Source: an uncultured Treponema sp.
Lineage (GTDB): Bacteria > Spirochaetota > Spirochaetia > Treponematales > Treponemataceae
Assembly: GCA_905236315.1 (NCBI GenBank)
Contig: CAJOPO010000402.1
Coordinates: 1-7,542 of the forward strand
Length of the DNA: 7,542 bases
Direction of reading: 5' to 3'
Part shown: one piece after another, positions 7,187-7,542 of the stretch
Position numbering within the stretch: the stretch's first letter is position 1
Layout of the letters: each line of letters starts with the position of its first letter
Translations under genes and position numbers: made by a program
The notes under the pieces: model-generated
What the model saw: the letters and a program-made list of their open reading frames with translations, nothing else
Told to the model about the DNA's origin: nothing
Databases searched by the model: none

Positions 7187-7216
7187 ATTATACAATTCAT
7201 AATGTATAGAAATCAT
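7187..7216 (-). promoter_or_regulatory. Candidate promoter of the five-gene transport operon
   Basis: Read on the minus strand, a perfect TATAAT occupies 7192-7187. An 18-base spacer separates it from ATGATT (7216-7211), which matches the TTGACA consensus at three of six positions. Transcription would start near 7180, giving a leader of about 80 bases before the ATPase ATG. The -10 element is good and the -35 element is poor, and AT-rich DNA yields such matches by chance. It is nevertheless the best promoter-like site ahead of the operon, just inside the boundary of the repeat-rich region. Confidence 0.4.
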
Positions 7217-7261
7217 GGAAGTGAGTTTTCAAGGGGGTACCCTTAAACCCCGTGTTTTTGG

Positions 7262-7303
7262 AGCGGAGAAAAACCTCTACTCAGAAGCGGGTTTCTCTCC
7301 GCT
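7262..7303. repeat. Hairpin 1 of the compound element
   Basis: AGCGGAGA (7262-7269) and AAACC (7271-7275) pair with GGTTT (7290-7294) and TCTCCGCT (7296-7303), with one mismatch (A7270/C7295) in a 14-position stem. The loop is 14 bases. Confidence 0.6.
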
Positions 7304-7337
7304 AGAAACTTCGTTGCGAGTACCTCCAAACCTCCCC

Positions 7338-7365
7338 CAAACTGCTTCCACTTGGGCGCAGTTTG
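7338..7365. repeat. Hairpin 2 of the compound element
   Basis: CAAACTGC (7338-7345) is perfectly complementary to GCAGTTTG (7358-7365), with a 12-base loop. It is the weakest of the three hairpins. Confidence 0.5.
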
Positions 7366-7368
7366 TTC

Positions 7369-7412
7369 AGCAAGGCTTAGGGGCTAAAGCCCCTAAGAAC
7401 CCTAGCTTTGCT
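7369..7412. repeat. Hairpin 3 of the compound element, two-tier stem
   Basis: CTTAGGGGCT (7376-7385) is perfectly complementary to AGCCCCTAAG (7388-7397), with only AA between the arms. Outside it, AGCAAGG (7369-7375) can pair with CTTTGCT (7406-7412), using one G-T pair, so the inner hairpin sits on a second stem with an eight-base bulge on one side. There is no U-run to make it a terminator. Confidence 0.6.
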
Positions 7413-7464
7413 CCCCAAAAATTACAGAATTTCAATATTTATGCTACTTTTCAAATGATTATAG

Positions 7465-7507
7465 GGAACCTCGAAAAACTCCCTTTCAGAAAGTTTTTCG
7501 AGGTTCC
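7465..7507. repeat. 16-bp perfect-stem hairpin related to the one at 4-31
   Basis: GGAACCTCGAAAAACT (7465-7480) is perfectly complementary to 7492-7507, with an 11-base loop. It shares GGAACCTC followed by a five-A run with the first hairpin of the window. The inner part can alternatively pair as CTTTC-A-GAAAG (7483-7493). It lies more than 270 bases upstream of the operon promoter candidate and may belong to a neighbouring gene beyond the window. Confidence 0.65.
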
Positions 7508-7515
7508 TGCGAGTT

Positions 7516-7542
7516 GTAAGTCGCTATAATAGCGCGACTTAC
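7516..7542. repeat. Inverted repeat at the right edge
   Basis: GTAAGTCGC (7516-7524) is perfectly complementary to GCGACTTAC (7534-7542), the last base of the window. The loop TATAATAGC offers an alternative inner GCTA/TAGC pairing. It stands eight bases after the 7465-7507 hairpin, repeating the hairpin-stack arrangement seen at the left edge. Whether the repeat continues past the window is unknown. Confidence 0.5.

Larger units (their letters stand above)
7231..7421. repeat. GC-richer compound inverted-repeat element
   Basis: This stretch differs sharply from the AT-rich surroundings in its runs of C and G and in its chain of hairpins. It opens with a GGGTACCC palindrome (7235-7242). TTTTTGG (7255-7261) and CCAAAAA (7415-7421) bracket three successive hairpins at 7262-7303, 7338-7365 and 7376-7397. 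No credible gene is present; the 104-codon open frame through it lacks a family signature and runs straight across the hairpins. It looks like a non-autonomous dispersed repeat of the kind found many times in one genome, but copy number cannot be seen from here. Confidence 0.55.

Noticed and set aside
7215..7529. A 104-codon plus-strand open reading frame upstream of the operon
   Set aside because: It crosses three hairpins of the repeat element and one further hairpin, lacks a convincing ribosome-binding site, and its product shows no hydrophobic core, signal peptide or known motif. It is most likely a chance frame in repeat DNA.
7525..7530. TATAAT on the plus strand as a -10 promoter element
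   Set aside because: It lies in the loop of an inverted repeat, no -35-like hexamer is found at 16-18 bases, and no gene follows within the window.
7465..7542. Integron attC-like site, since treponemes can carry chromosomal integrons
   Set aside because: The stems are perfect and lack the bulged bases and the RYYYAAC/GTTRRRY core pair expected of attC. GTTGTAA at 7514-7520 does not fit GTTRRRY, and no integrase is present.
1..7542. CRISPR array or mobile-element genes
   Set aside because: There are no regularly spaced direct repeats with unique spacers, and no transposase, recombinase or cas-like product.

Overview
The window is an AT-rich bacterial segment that most resembles a spirochaete of the Treponema type. 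This is inferred from the gene families, their order and the style of intergenic hairpins; no database search was possible. It holds six convincing protein genes and two repeat-rich intergenic stretches, one at each end. No tRNA, rRNA, CRISPR array, transposase or integrase was found.

Layout. Positions 1-156 carry a stack of strong hairpins. At 157-1026 (+) lies a hemolysin III / PAQR-type membrane protein (TrhA family) with an unusual basic N-terminal extension. A 32-nt perfect-palindrome-like hairpin at 1060-1095 separates it from a converging five-gene operon on the minus strand. In transcription order this operon runs: ABC ATPase (7101-6253), long FtsX/MacB-fold permease (6253-4688), second FtsX/MacB-fold permease (4687-3344), LolA-like periplasmic protein with a signal peptide (3332-2568), and a secreted putative outer-membrane beta-barrel protein (2567-1113). 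The genes are packed with overlaps or gaps of -1, 0, 11 and 0 bases, so they are almost certainly cotranscribed and translationally coupled. Positions 7102-7542 hold the operon leader and a GC-richer mosaic of inverted repeats with no credible gene.

How the genes work together. The five minus-strand genes have the parts expected of a trans-envelope lipid or lipoprotein transport route. One LolD-like ATPase and two different LolC/LolE-like permeases would extract a substrate from the inner membrane, a LolA-fold carrier would shuttle it across the periplasm, and a beta-barrel would act at the outer membrane. Classical Lol systems end in the lipoprotein LolB, so a barrel in the same operon is noteworthy. 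The most unexpected detail is a 14-residue acidic motif with identical spacing (S-[DE]-D-x-L-F-x-x-S-[DE]-D-x-L-F). It occurs both in the periplasmic domain of the long permease and at the mature N-terminus of the barrel protein, and it may mark a shared docking site. The cargo cannot be deduced from the sequence.
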